64,000 bases of DNA from Botrytis cinerea B05.10 (GCF_000143535.2 NC_037315.1:1116001-1180000), one strand, 5' to 3'. Positions 48,081 through 61,457 are shown, counted from the stretch's first letter. Made by a program: numbers and translations. The notes: a model not told the origin generated them from the sequence alone.

Positions 48081-49266
48081 GGTAAACAGCGGGGTAGAGC
48101 TGCGAGGAATAAATTCACGAGTGTCGTGTATCGTGTATCGTTGAAAGTCGCGTGCGCGGGGACGTGAAGTTGATGTGCAAGTTGACTGCGAAGCAGATTC
48201 GGAGGTTTGTAAGAAGTATTGAAGCAGAGGTAGACTACTGGCAGATGTTGTAATATTTATCCCAAGTAGATTTAAGTGCAAATGATTGACCGAGGAGGGT
48301 TTTCGGATTTTCGCTGTAGGCAGAGAGTTGGAGAGGATGCCGAAGCTTTCGAGAGAGAGAGATAGCTACTTTTCGAGGTGCTTTTGAATGAGTGGAGATT
48401 ATACGTGATCAAGATCTTGCTCCTCCTTTGGCGAAATCGAGTCGAGGCAGAACATACACTGCGCAGGATTTGGGATACGAGTCAACAATGGCTGGTTATT
48501 GCGATGATTGCACGAAATGGGTGTGGTTGAAGAGCTTCAAAGTTCAATCAAAACAATTGACAATTCTCCCAACTGTCAAGTGTTTATCAAAGTGGAAAGC
48601 GTAAATAAAGCGTTGCACAACAATTAAAAACGCTCTGATCAACCCATTTTATTGCCCAGTCAAAATTTACGTTAGGTCTTATAGATCTCATTGGCCGATT
48701 TGCTACATTTCCTTTTTTAACTGGGCGTTCAATAATTCAGAGGGGGCTCGACGTAAACAGAGCAACGATACTCGTAGCTTTTGAAACATTATCGACCCCC
48801 TTATGTGTCTATCTCACACCAGAGCTACCAAGACCATATTCGTGGATCACCAGAAACTTTTCTCACAACGATCAACTATCTACTATGTAAGATGGATGTT
48901 GTCAATATCAGATACTTCCCTAGCTAGTTGAGTCACTTATTGACGGTGCGAACGATTCACCAGTTTGCTTCATGGTTCCTTAGATACGTATTGCAAGCCA
49001 AAACATATCATTGGCACACTTTCTTTCTTAAAAACATCAAATTTCGAAAAAACCAAATCGAAAAACTCAATCCAATCCCACAAGTCAATCATCACTCGGG
49101 TATCATTTTATCCTCCCAGAAGAATGTCAAAACTCCTCTCCCCAACTTCGAAAATTATTAATGAAGTCCCCTCAAATCTAACCGGCGAAGAATCCTGAAA
49201 ATCGCAGGTCAAGATGGGCCAAGACCTATTCTGCCAATCTCAGGGAATACCCTCTCCTTCAACCGC
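48081..49266. other. Intergenic region
   Basis: Promoter region of the BAH-PHD gene on the left and 3' flank of the DUF3602 gene on the right. Open frames here lack recognisable content. Confidence 0.6.
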
Positions 49267-49786
49267 TCATTTCTCAGTAGCATGCGTCTTCTTCTTGAAC
49301 AGCTTATTCTTCAACTTATCAGCCAATCCCACCGGATGCTGTGTACCTGGCTTGGTCGTATTAACCACATTGCCCTCTCCACCTCGTCCAAAATGCACAA
49401 CCTCGCCATCGGTGCTAGGCCTCAATGCAGCATCTGGAATGCTATCCATATCGCTCCGTTTGGTAGCTGGGAGGCCAGGTGAACCGATGTTTGCAGCCCC
49501 GCCACGACCGACGCTAAATGCTCCGTCGCCGTGATCTCCTGCTGGTCCTTGACGGACAATTTCGCCATCAACATATCTATTGCGCCCATTAGTTTCTTTG
49601 TCGAAAAATTCCGCCTTATATTGGAACGCGAATGCTGAAAAATCCGCAATGGAAGAAAGGTGTTGCATACTGAGTGGAATCGGCTCCAATGTTTCCAGCG
49701 CCTGCTATGACGTTAGGATTTCCCTTATTGAAGTTGTTCAAGCAATACATACCTCCGCGACCGTGACTAACTTCGGGCTCGGCCAT
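49267..49786 (-). CDS. DUF3602 (Par32-like) small protein
   Basis: Three exons (49786-49753, 49701-49671, 49576-49267) give 124 residues; introns are 51 and 94 nt. The middle exon has only 31 nt. Splicing builds the characteristic DUF3602 repeats: SHGRGGAGNIG (across the first junction), then VGRGGAANIGSPG and FGRGGEGNVVN. The C-terminus is Lys-rich (LADKLKNKLFKKKTHATEK). Yeast Par32/Amu1 carries the same Gly-rich repeats and restrains ammonium transport under TORC1 control. Whether this short homologue does the same is unknown. The unspliced frame reads through intron 2 in a different frame from exon 2, so an unspliced prediction would have a false N-terminus. Confidence 0.9.
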
Positions 49787-51662
49787 TGTGATAAATCTTG
49801 AATTTATTCTTGCGATTATGCTCCTTTGAATATGAGAGTCTGCGCTCAGTAAATAAGTAAGTATTGTGCTATGCGATCAAAGAAATGGGAATCCCGAGCA
49901 ACATAAATATTGCGCAAAGGGATCCTTGGTCCCATCTCAGCCCACTTCCCACCCCGCAATCGGTCATATCACAAACATCAGTTCATTCGTTCCCTTTCGC
50001 GATTTGAAGGAGAGATTTGACATGGAGGTAAAACCAACATCACTTACTTTGAAAATATGAAATAAACAACTGCAGCAATGTTCGCACCAGAAATTTGAAG
50101 ATGTGAAGAAAAGCAAGTCGAGTGAGAAACGAACCTTCGTTCAATTTTCAATCAATAACATGGAAATCACCAAGGCTATCTATCTACACGTGCTTTAATT
50201 AGGCTCCTATTTAGGTCTCCTCCGTTTCCGTTCCTTGATTAGCCTTCTTTTCCTTTCATCAAGCAAACATGGATAAGAAATGTATGGACGCAGTACGGAC
50301 GGAATATCTAAACCTCAAATCCTATGATGTAATCTATTTTGGATTTCTCTGCCGCAGCATTGACAAGATCGAGTTAAGTTCTTAGCTGCCAAAGCGCAGG
50401 AACCATTATCCTGCCCATGGTTCATCACATATCCTATACCTACCCTTACCCGCGTTGACGCAGTACTACCTACCCAGGTATCTAGCACGGAGGACAACCT
50501 CGAATGCAATATTAGCAAAGACCTACTCGTAGATATCCAACAGTTACTTGTAATCGAGCTTATATCATCTCACCTAGCAATCAATCATCGCTCCACTCTT
50601 CCCCGGTCCTTATCTCTAGCCATGATGTGATGCGATATAGTGTCAAAGATAAGCCCAGTCCCACTACGCACTCGCCTATTCCAGGAGTCGTCCATCCCTC
50701 ATTCAGAAGAGAAACAGTCGATTGCATGTGCAATGGGCCAATGAGACGGAGAAATGAGAAACCAAAGATGCGACGGAGAGTTTTGTTGCATGTCGGAGTG
50801 TGAGGTGTTATGTTATTGTATTTCATTGTATTTGAGAAGGGCGGAGGGCTTATCTCTCGACTGCATGAGAAAGCTGGTTGGCACTTGATGAGATTTCTCA
50901 TTTGTGTGTGTGCAGGTGGGATGTAAGTAGGTAGGTGTCTCGATTTAGGTACGTAGCTAGACTCTTTTGATGAAATGATAGGGATCTATCTCGTTTTATC
51001 AAATAGTGGAGGATATCATGAGTCTATGGAAAAACCCTGGACATTTATCTCTATGGTCGATATGAGTGGAAGTGTCCATAGCTATGTACCAATCATAGTT
51101 CGAGTATTTTAGCTTGCACCTCACTCAAGTATGTAATCGAAAGCCGTATGAAAAGGGACAATGGAGGGTACGAATGAGTACTCTGTTAACTAATCGGCCA
51201 ATGCACATGAGAATATAGTGAAAGAACCACAGTGATTACTCGAAACAATGGAAAGATTCCTACTTGTTTGCACATCGCAATCTAAGATGCCATTCCATGA
51301 TTCGACATGCTCCTGTAACATTTTACTACCGAAGGCATGTAGAATGATGAGACGTGAAACAAAAGTGTGAAATCGCATGCCATTTTGCATTGCATATATG
51401 TTACATGGTCTTGTATGAAAAAGATCATATTATTTACCAGATATGCAGCAAAAGCTTCGATGGTAGATTATTGGTATTTCAAGAATTTTCAAAGTCTAGA
51501 AATAAATACAAGATAGAGAGATCGGGAGCAGATATGCATCTTTAACGTCATTTTTTTTTAAAAAAAAATTACATAGTGACATTTCATCATTTGTTCATAT
51601 GTGGTCTCGAATAGTTTATGTTAAAATAATTGATTTAGCTCTTCGTTGGAAATATATAAAGC
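49787..51662. other. Intergenic region
   Basis: I see no gene. It contains the upstream region of the DUF3602 gene and AT-rich sequence with an A/T run at 51550-51570. Confidence 0.6.
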
Positions 51663-52505
51663 CTATCTTTGCCTGATAGCCAGACTAAATGTTGAGTTCT
51701 CAGTATACTCCAAACCCTTTATCAAGTTAACATCAGCATCATCATCAGCCATCTCCTCTGTCTCGTTCATAGCATCAGCCTCGACAGCCTCCTCCCCCAC
51801 ACCACGCGCAGCGCTCGACTTGGCCATGTTTTCGTCTGTTGCAGTCGACAACCCCTATACATTTATGTTATCAGCACATCTATCACACAGGCATCGATGA
51901 CTAATGTCATAGATAAAACTTGCCCTCTCCCTGGCGTTCTGAGATTCTGCCAGGAGTCGCTTCTCTGCTTTCTTGGCTGCTCGCTTCCGCGCCCCTTTGC
52001 TGTTATCTCTCCTCTTTGCTGCCTCTTCCGGATGTTCTGCGTCCCATCTAAGTTTTGCATCGGCTATCTCCCTACGTCCCGCCCTCTGCGCATCTCTTAC
52101 TATCTTACTTTCCTTCCGCAACTGAATTTTCTTAATCTTCTCAATCTTCTTCTCCTTATTACGAGCTTGGGCTTCAGCAGCTTGCCTCCTGCCTTTCTCC
52201 GTCTGGGTCCACTTAATCACCCTTCGCTTTTTCTCATCCTCTGCTCCTGGTCCTGTCAAATGTTTTAAACTCTCCAACAGCTCCTCGCACTGTGTATGGA
52301 GTTAGTATGGGGTTATGATCGTGTTGTCATGCGCTACAATGAATTAGGAGATAGCACTCACGGTCATGTTTTGGTTGAACCGCACTTTCGAGTACCTAGC
52401 TTCCCAGTCATTTTCACTATTTTCTTCTCTAACTCCCGCCGTGGCTTGTTTTTCATCTTCAGCTCCTAACATGGTCGAGCCTTCTTTTTTGACTTCCATC
52501 ATCAT
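51663..52505 (-). CDS. Basic coiled-coil protein of unknown function
   Basis: Three exons (52505-52362, 52289-51924, 51854-51663) give 233 residues starting MMMEVKKEGSTMLGAEDEKQ. Intron 1 is ordinary (GTGAGT to CACAG). Intron 2 starts with GC rather than GT (AGG/GCAAGT) and ends TATAG; only this choice keeps the frame and avoids a Cys/His-rich readthrough end. The middle (about residues 70-165) is a highly charged helix rich in Lys, Arg and Glu (TEKGRRQAAEAQARNKEKK; AGRREIADAKLRWD), probably RNA-associated or nucleolar. The C-terminal 60 residues are acidic (ETEEMADDDADVNL). I recognise no family. Confidence 0.75.
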
Positions 52506-53776
52506 AGCGACTGCAATTGCGGTATGAGAAGCGCTATGATGCTGTGATGGAGTTGAGATTGGGTGTGGTGGGGGAAACTGTTTGTTTGTCGGAAAGGGGA
52601 GAAGAAATTATTTGGAGCGTCAAGTCGACTATATGGATGCAAAATTTATCCAAATTCACTCTTCATCTACCCAACAAGGTAGATCTTCTGCAATATTTAA
52701 TAGGCTATCAACTTCAATTCTGTGACTGAGACTGGGCGAATATAAGCATCATCGGACAATGGTCCAAGTCTGAATCTTAAAAATGGGATCGACATTTTCG
52801 AATTGTAGGTAGTCGTTTGCATTTCCGAAGCAATACAATATGTAACAATGGTAATATTGGGCAATTGTACTCAGCAATCCCAATTTCCCTTCTCATGCTT
52901 ACCTGGGACGTAACAAAATAGTGAACGTATTTCAAAGAAAATGACCCCTACTTGCGGTAAGTAGTTTCTCAATCTTCAGCTTTAGAAAATAGCGGGAGAT
53001 TTCCACCAACATATTATCCTGTTCAATAGATGGCTTCCCACACAGCGAGCCAAAGCTGGGAGTTGCTTGCCAGTACAACAGTGATGCTACACCAACATAC
53101 CAACGCTCATGGGGGGCGTTTAAGATTTCATATCATGCCACAGGAGGCCCTTGAAGTATGTCGAAGAACTGTCTCAGAACATTCCATATCTTGTATCATG
53201 CTATGCTATTGCATGTGGGAGAACTTTCTCGGCGAATCTCTTGGATTCGAATAGCAAAGCAGTACCTTGTATCCTGAACAAGGAATATGTGAGAAATGCC
53301 CGTCTGTATGTAGATAGAATCTACTATACAATTCTTGCATTTGGATAGTACTTTATATATGAGTAAGGACACATGGGTATAACTAGGCCAGCAGTAGTGC
53401 ATGTATAACGAATGTGCTGTGTATCAATTTTTTGAGTTTATCCTACTCGTAGCTCCCGTGCTCCCTCTTAAGTCCGTCGGAGAAAACAGGTACAAGCTCC
53501 TTTCAAACCCACACTATTTTCAAAGACGTTAGAGCCCATTCTAGATCAGGCTCCCAGGCTTCAACAAATTTATTTCGCACCCCGCAGATTTGGTTACCTT
53601 TAATCATCTTGAGCTTCTTTTCAAACTGCAAGTCCTTTCACTTGCGCTTACCTTAAAAGCTTCATCAAGCAACGAAAGACTCCCCAGATGCTACATGACC
53701 AGCTTGAGGTCATTGTTGAATCTTGGGGACGTCAGTCGTGAATTCAAGCTCAAGTAGAAAAGCTTGTTGCGACTGA
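52506..53776. other. Intergenic region
   Basis: This is a divergent promoter region between the coiled-coil gene (-) and the BTB gene (+). The frame at 53030-53254 has an ATG in fair context but no recognisable content. Confidence 0.55.
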
Positions 53777-56145
53777 ATGAATATTACGAACATGGCACCA
53801 GCAAACGGCGCGTCAAAAGTCATGCAGAATCGCCCAAGGCCTGCAGTTGCGGTTCCGAGAGGCATTGTTCCTGCTCTGCCCCTTTCCTATGGTAAGCTAC
53901 AGCAAAAGAAATTACCTACTAGAGAAAAGGCGAAGGAAGTCGTACCCCCATCCTCGACGGTCCCAGCGGTCCAAGAACCCATTACATCGATTTCAGCTAT
54001 CGATACACCTTCCGCGCATATCGATGAGCCTCTTCCAAAAGACAAAGCGTTGGAGGCGACAAATGAATCTCCCAAGTTTGCCCCCGCAGCAGCTGCCGGT
54101 ACGCCGTCTACTTCTGAATCGTTGGATGGATTCAGTTCTACTGAGTGCGGTGTTACGAATGGTTCTGGTTCTACTGAGCGAAGTTCTACTGAACGAGAGG
54201 GTGATGAGAATTTGGTCAATGTGAATGAAGCAAAGGGTGAGATATGAAAATTCACTTTCAGCCTCGCCATTTCTGCCAACCCAAAATATTGTGCTGGTCG
54301 CTAAATATTTTCTTTTTTGCAGCAGACAACCCTCAAGAGGAAAAGCACTCTGCTCCATCCGAAACTCAATCTACTACATCGAGATCAACATACCAATTGC
54401 CTCCACCCTTTGTTCCAGCCAGCAATCAATCTACGATGTCCTCCGAGTCGGCACAATTTCCGCAGCAGGTCCCGTTCAATGGTCAACATCCAATGCACCA
54501 CACTCATCCCAGCATTTCAAACCCGATCTTTGGTGGATATCCCGATTCCAATCATTCGTCACCAGCTCCTCCTTCGAGCGCTGGAAATATTCCACCCTAT
54601 GGTTACGCACAGCAAGGTGGTGCGCGCCATGGTCCTCATCTCTCAAGCAGCGGCCATCAACACCACATGTCGAATGGGTTTTCACCAATGACTCCCGCAT
54701 TCCCGCCAGGATATTATCACCATCAAGACGGTTTTCAGGTTCCTCCGCCTGATGACTTCCTTCGCAAACAAATGCAACCGTTTGTTCCACAAGAAGGTTA
54801 CTCCCCAACTGGTGCTCCCCAAATTGTTGAGAGTCCTCGGTTCAACGGTTTTGATCCAGCCGCTAAACACAACATCCATGGATTTCGAACATCGATGCAG
54901 GACCAGGAGAACGGTCTGGGCCCCCATTATGGACATCATCCATCTCCGCTTCCACCAATGGGACCACCACCTTATCGCGGCGTCGTCGGTTACCCGCGCA
55001 AAGAAGAAATTCCATGGGCAGGCGGCAACCGTCGAGATCTTTGGTTTCACCTTCGTGAGCAATTCGCACAACCAGAATTTTCTGATTGCGTTCTTGAGCT
55101 ACGCTACTCTGATGACCGAGCAGCTCCTCTTCGAATTAGTGGTCATAGATTGATCTTGGCTCGCAGTTTCATTTTGAAAGGTCTCATTACATCTGGAGCT
55201 AGCGCAAATTGTGAATCGCCTTCACCTATTCAGAACATCTTGATCGAGTCAGATGACCGTTACTTGCGATCTGATGCATTTTCATTAGCGGTACGATATT
55301 TATATGGCGGACCTATATTGGACTTGGATGCAATGGCCCGCTTTCCAGCTCCATACATTGGATCGGCCCCCATGCCATTAACCCCAGCTGAACGTTTCAA
55401 TTTCACGCTTGGCTATATAGCATCAGGGGTTGTCCTTCAAATTCCTCAAATTTGGAAGACTGGCTGCACCATTGCGAGCCAACTCATTACCTGGGACACA
55501 GTCGAAAAGGCTCTTGAATTTGCTCTCGAAGGAGGTATTGATGGATCGTGGAACTCAGGAAATCCAGATGTCAATGACATAGTCGGCAGAAGTACTTATA
55601 CTCCATGCGCTAACGTCATCATTTCCAATATAATCAACTTCATCATCCTGTCCTTCCCTCCTAACTTCGAATTGAATACGACAGTTTCAGACATTCATTT
55701 CAACTCTAGAATACCGCATGTACCTGATCACCGACCCACAAACTCACGACTGAGCTCTATTAAGTTCGGTGACCACCCTACAGAAGAGAGTCTTCGCTCC
55801 CCTTCCTCGGATTCCATTACTCTCACGCTGTCAAGGTTATTACTCAACTTGCCATTTGGTCTCTTGAAGCATGTATTAGAAACAGGAAATATGGGTGTTA
55901 TTCATGGCCATGCAACCCATTTACTTCGACGAAAAGTCATGCATCCCGTCATTGTGGAGCGTGAGAAGAGAAGACAGAGAGCTCTCGCTAGTAAAATACC
56001 TGACGAGGAGCGAATCAAAAATGGACGTCAATGGAATGCCGTCGGCTGGAAAGAGGCGGTCCTTCCGTTTGATGACAATCGTAACGAAGAAGTTCCATGT
56101 TTGAGAAAGACTTGGGTCGGTTTCACAAATACTGAAAGCAAGTAA
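53777..56145 (+). CDS. BTB/POZ-like domain protein with disordered N-terminus
   Basis: Two exons (53777-54236 and 54323-56145) give up to 760 residues. An ATG at 53792 (MAPANGASKVMQNRPRPAVA) has better context than the one at 53777 and would give 755. The intron starts GTGAGA and ends TTTGCAGCAG; either AG keeps the frame, changing one residue. The first 400 residues are disordered, rich in Ser, Pro and His with many PPP and HH runs. A BTB-like segment follows (LREQFAQPEFSDCVLELRY; LRISGHRLILARS), then helical BACK-like sequence (SLAVRYLYGGPILDL; RFNFTLGYIASGVVLQIPQI). The end is basic (REKRRQRALASKIPDEERI). Fungal BTB proteins often act as adaptors or regulators; partner unknown. Confidence 0.85.
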
Positions 56146-57078
56146 CCTTGGTTCACTGAAGAACTTCCGAGATGGGCTTTTTGTATTTGATCATTAAAAG
56201 GGTGCTTTGGCGTTGGATTGGTTCAGCGGTTTCGAGGGCAAATGAGATATATCTTTGCATAAAAAATGGGCGGACGGGACTCGTGGTCATCTCTTCTGGC
56301 CTACCTATTTCCTTGAGACTTGAGACATTTGCTTGTCTTGCTTTCGGTTGCTAGGTGAAAATAATCAATTTTACGAAAACGTTTTACGGTGGTAATGAGA
56401 TACGTATGGCACGAATCATCAAACTACAAAATAGTTGATGAATAAATAAATAAAAAAAGAACTTTATACCTTTGAACTCTTTAAATGTGCTGCCATTGAT
56501 TCTGGGAGTATAAGAACTCTATTATGATATATCAACTACCATGATTGAGAGCCATCTCAGGAAGCAAATTGTCCAGTATGTGAATGTCATAATACATCAA
56601 CCATCATGTTTGGCGACCCTGTGAGGAGCACACCAAATATGATGCACATTGCTAAACTGATAAAAGTACTGAGTAGATATGATTAAATTGATGAACTCTG
56701 TAGACCATACAGCGAAAGGGACTGGTGTTTGCCATCGCCACAATAATAAATATCTCATTCAACATCGAGAGATGTAAATGGTAAAGATAAATTAAAAAAG
56801 GTCCCTTTCTCATGAAGTTTGACGAAGGTACTGGATTTCAATGTACTGTATCATTATCTCAAAGGATTGAGGAAGGAAGTGAAGGGCAATGATTAATAAA
56901 AGAGGGCCTAACAAGGATTGATGAGAAAAAAATTACATCACGTGCCACACTAATTTTGGAAAATTCGGTTGTGGGATTGTTTGCCCTAAATTTTTCGAAC
57001 GCAAGTCCAATACTGCGATTCCGACATCTCGAATTTTGAAGACGACGACCAACGACAACTTGATTGCAATCCGACAAA
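56146..57078. promoter_or_regulatory. Intergenic region and promoter of the eL13 gene
   Basis: No gene seen. The right end serves the ribosomal protein gene, whose ATG context CGACAAAATGGC is strong. Confidence 0.5.
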
Positions 57079-57899
57079 ATGGCGATCAAGCACAACCAGC
57101 AAATTGCCCACAACCGTACGTCCTCTCTGCAGATCAATTAGGACAATTACAAAGATGCTGATTATGGATAGATTTCCGAAAGGATTGGCAAAGACGAGTT
57201 AGAGTTCACTTCGACCAGGTAAACCACGCGCAAACGAAATGCAAAAACCTCTGGAATCGAATCTAACAATGTAAATAGCCTGGCCGAAAACTCAGACGCC
57301 GCAATGCTCGTCTCGCAAAGACTGCAGCTGTCGCCCCACGCCCAATCGACTTGTTGAGACCTGTTGTCAGATGCCCAACCATCAAGTACAACAGACGTGT
57401 ACGAGCTGGCCGTGGTTTCACCCTCGCCGAATTGAAGGTGAGATAGATTGGAAATTTTCGGTTCCGTGGGAATATTATTCTGATGTTATTATAGGAGGCA
57501 CAAATCCCCCGCAAGCTCGCCCCAACCATCGGTATCTCCGTTGATGCCCGCCGTCAAAACCTCTCCGTCGAGTCCCTCAAGGCCAACGTCGACCGTCTCA
57601 AGTCCTTCCGTGCCCGCCTTATCCTCTTCCCACGCAAACTCGGTCAACCCAAGAAGGGTGACTCCACCAAGGAGGAAGTCGCTGCTCTCAAGGAGACCAG
57701 CAGCCGTGTCAAGAACGCTCTCCCAATCTCCACTGTTGAGGGTGGATTCTCAGAGATCAACAAGAGCGATATGCCAAAACCAGTTGAGGGAGGTGCATAC
57801 AGAAAGTTGCGCGTTGCAAGAAGTGATGCTAGATTGGCCGGAAAGCGTGAGAAGAGAGCAAAGGACGCAGCTGATGAGGCCGCTGCTGCCAAGAAATAA
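57079..57899 (+). CDS. rpl13: 60S ribosomal protein eL13 (L13)
   Basis: Four exons (57079-57115, 57172-57218, 57279-57437, 57495-57899) give 215 residues. The first two coding exons are only 37 and 47 nt. Donors are GTACGT, GTAAAC and GTGAGA; acceptors are GATAG, AATAG and TATAG. The joined protein begins [20 protein letters not shown] and continues [40 protein letters not shown] and [20 protein letters not shown], all matching eL13. The C-terminus is Lys/Ala-rich ([11 protein letters not shown]). Codon use is strongly biased to C-ending codons in exon 4, as expected of a very highly expressed gene. The protein is an exterior part of the large subunit. Confidence 0.96.
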
Positions 57900-60800
57900 A
57901 TGGCATGAATGGTTCATGGGTCTGTTTTATATTCTTGCGGGGTGTGATGGATGGATGTGGGCTACAAGAGCGGTTCAAAAAAACTGCATAGGTGTACTCT
58001 CATGAATTCAACGGCTATTGCACAAAACTAATGAATTTTTCAATACTATGTTTTGCATGTGAAGGTGGTGCTTTTGGCTGTGAATATACGTTTTATTTGG
58101 ATGTTCGAGTGAACTATCTTTTCTGCAAGCAAAAGCATGTCTCAATAGCAATTTCAGATGCTGTTCTACTGATTACGATTTCAGACTAGCGATTTCGAAA
58201 CCTCACCGCGGCTATTCATCGCGCATTACGAACTGGATACAAGATGCAAGTTTACTGGAGACCGAAAACATAGGCTTTAGAACGTGTGATTCTTACCCGG
58301 ATTTTAAAGCCGCTGGACAGTCTTACATTCATGATTTACTTCGGCCTTTTTTTTTCACATATCGAAGAGTGGTCCATTCGTAGATTCACTATCAACTAGA
58401 AATCCTAGCAACCTATCTCTCTGTCCGAATCTTTTGTGTCTGATATGAAGATAGAAGCTTCACTCTGCGGCCTCGCGATAATCACTGCCTCGTCTCGCCT
58501 TTAGCCCACCCTATCATCCCCTTGACCTTACCTTCAGCCTCTTAGATTTCGTCGGCGAAATTGGTAATGATATGTGGGCTTTTGAATCACCTTGGGACTT
58601 TCTGTTTGAAAACCATCGGTCATAATGCATGTTCAGGTGGATCTCGATATCCTTCCCTTAACATGGTAACTCTATCGAGAATGAATCTCGAATTGCTTTG
58701 CCATGCAATTCTGTAGTATATGAGGAATACTTTACTCTAAAGTACAACTACTTTGGATTGAAAGCTTCTTGTTTCTTCAAATCAAGTCTCTAAAGACATT
58801 AAATTGACGACAAATTTCATTAAGTTGGCACGGTACATTATAAGCTGTTCGGTTCAAGAGGGGGTGAAAGATGGCAAGGTTGGACATTGAAAGCTGTGAA
58901 TACGAAATAGTTGAATCGCACGATGTCTCACTCGCTAGCTTAAACTGATTTGCCTTCACGTATCAAGATGTAAATTTCTTCTCGGCGGACTTCTGCTCCT
59001 AAATGCCTTGATTAACGACACCTCAGAACTTCCACTGCGCAATTCAGGAGAATTCGGCAGCAGAGCAGCAAGCACAACATTAGCGTTAATGCCAATCGTT
59101 CCACCGACAAACACAATCCTTCGACACCACTCTCGATACTCATTGCAACGGAACAGCTCGCATATTTGCAGTGATTTTACATGTCAGGTGGCCCAAGAGA
59201 ATGAATTTACAAGCTGTTTGTGCCAACTATTTTTGGAAAGGTCTACCTGGGAGCAAGTGACGGGGTATGCATCCCAGTGCTGTGCCGTGGTATGATATTG
59301 GTTAGGAGGAAGCATTTCAATGGTTACTAGCATAGTTGAAAGACAGCCAGCATGTGTCGCCGCGTTGACTTCTTCCCACAATCTCAAGAGCAGTCACTGG
59401 CTATCCACTGGAGTTGCTAATACAATCATGGACTAAAAGATCAAACAATGAATATCGCTTACGCGCGATGTCCAGTCTCACTTCCTGCCTTACTTTCAAT
59501 GTGTTCCTACGAGAAATTTAAACTCGCCGACCATTAGCTTGCAATGCTGCCGACGCGTGCAGAAACCGACTGGGGCATCTTCCACGAGGTGTACGTCTCA
59601 TACCGATGTGAGGTTGAAATGGTTATATTGCAACCCCTTGTATTGTACCCCAGTGCTGTCATTGGTTCCACTCAGCGATTTGAAACGAATATACTCGATC
59701 AACTACTCGCTTTAACGATGGATGTCTCCATAATTTCCAGAATGGTATGTAGTGACGGGTTCCCACATAAAATCGCTTAACATGTCGTTGAGATGAACGC
59801 TTGGCATCTTCGCAATTTTCTACATGCTATTCTATTTCGTGATGTGGAAAATGATCCATCGCGCAACTGAGGACGATGGTGAGCCCTCTGCTATCAGTCG
59901 CGTTTACACATAAGGTCAAGATCGTGCTACGCGGTAATTTGTGTGATGTGTAGCGGGCTTACCGTATTGGTTATTGGGAAATGGGAATTGCATGGCATTT
60001 TTTGGACGCACAATTATCCAGCAGGATGTTGGGTTCTAGACTGCTTCAACTTCCAAGTGGTTCTCTGGAAGATTGTCTTGGTATCACGCACAACCATTCG
60101 AATTGAAGCATATCGTCGTGGACGTCTTAAACGCCAAATTAGAGGAGCACGTCGGTTGAGACAAATCGTTATATCCAATTGGAAGGAGTAGCTAGACATA
60201 AATTAAGCTCGATATATTATTCCAGCATCACTCGAATCATGCAAATCATCAACCTCCTATCTTCCATCTCTTTCTTGCTCCATCCTATCGCCACCTCCAA
60301 ATTCTCTTTCTCCCTTCTTTAATTTTTGTTCATCTTAACATCGTGGTAAAAGCTTTACCCCTCTTCTGAATTTCTTCCTTGGTCGATGCTCACGATGCCT
60401 CGCTCTTCTTCCACGATGCTTTACTTGCATTTAGTCCGGGACCTAGCCACTTTCTGCCCCCTTTGACTTTACACAAAGCTCTATGCTTATCTTTCTATGA
60501 TTGTATAGTCAGAGAAGAAGAAAAAAAAAGCTTTCCAGATTGAATAATCCTTTTAATCTGGAGAATATACAGCGGATTTCCATTTATTTTTGATCAAATT
60601 CTTAGAAAATAGCGATCTGGAATACAAACCCTTTTCCGTTAAGTGTTTATCAAGACCCGACTGGAACTCGAAAATTGGGGTTGAATTCTAGAATCTGTGG
60701 CTGAACGGTATGACAATTATTTATGCTCTTGTCCATGGAGAAGTTTTGAAAGTAATGAACCTTGTGCAAGATATGAAGAGCATTTTACTGGCATCTAGCG

Positions 60801-61457
60801 CTAATGCGAATTTTTTTTTTGACGTGCTAGAGATTCGTGTACAGGATAGTGTTGACGCTTGTGAAATAGAGATCAGAGAATTCGAGAAAATAGCAAAATA
60901 AAAATAGATGGATACAAAAAATCCGTGTATGGAAGTCGGAGTGCTATTATTTTCCATTATGCCTTTTTTGAATACCAATACTGCATCTGGCGGTACGCTC
61001 ATTACGGAAATTCGAATTTATATGTTATGAAGTTAGTGAAGAGATTAAAGTACAAGGTGTGGTTAAATTCTAGGATATTGTTGATTGGTAAAATTTGCAC
61101 GGCTGGCTATCAATGATCGCCAGTAGTCATGGATGGATGACCTCCCATAGTAATGTTTTCTAGTCTACCTTGGATAACGATGCTACAGCAAGCTTTGCTA
61201 TGTTGGTGGAAATCTAGAGAACATTCTGACCTTGCATGAACACTATCCACACTCGAAATGTATAACGATGAATTGGACGAGAAGGCAAGACAGCTAGGTA
61301 AAGTGGTTTAAAGGGTCAAACAAAAACATGAAATTGGTGAAATGCAGCATTAGATAGTACCCCTATGTTTTGGTCCACGCTATGAATTCTAAACCTGTAC
61401 TCTTTGATATCCCAAACTCCATTTTCCGTATTCATCCTCATCACATGCATTTCTCTC
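57900..61457. other. Gene-poor region with traces of membrane-protein coding sequence
   Basis: No intact gene is recognised in 3.5 kb. Short stretches look coding (see the pseudogene entry). The frame at 60710-60901 starts with ATG and would encode 63 residues (MTIIYALVHGEVLKVMNLVQ), of no known family. Confidence 0.5.
58957..60190 (+). pseudogene. Possible relic of a membrane-protein gene
   Basis: The plus frame around 58981-59295 reads LGGLLLLNALINDTSELPLR, then FGSRAASTTLALMPIVPPTN, a helix-loop-helix style. Around 59802-59877 another frame reads LGIFAIFYMLFYFVMWKMIH with a charged end. A third frame near 60040-60190 ends IEAYRRGRLKRQIRGARRL and a stop. The pieces lie on one strand and in order, but stops and frame changes interrupt them and no splice model joins them. 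The first piece recalls the transmembrane part of fungal ferric-reductase-like proteins. It could also be a live gene with introns that I failed to resolve. Confidence 0.25.
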
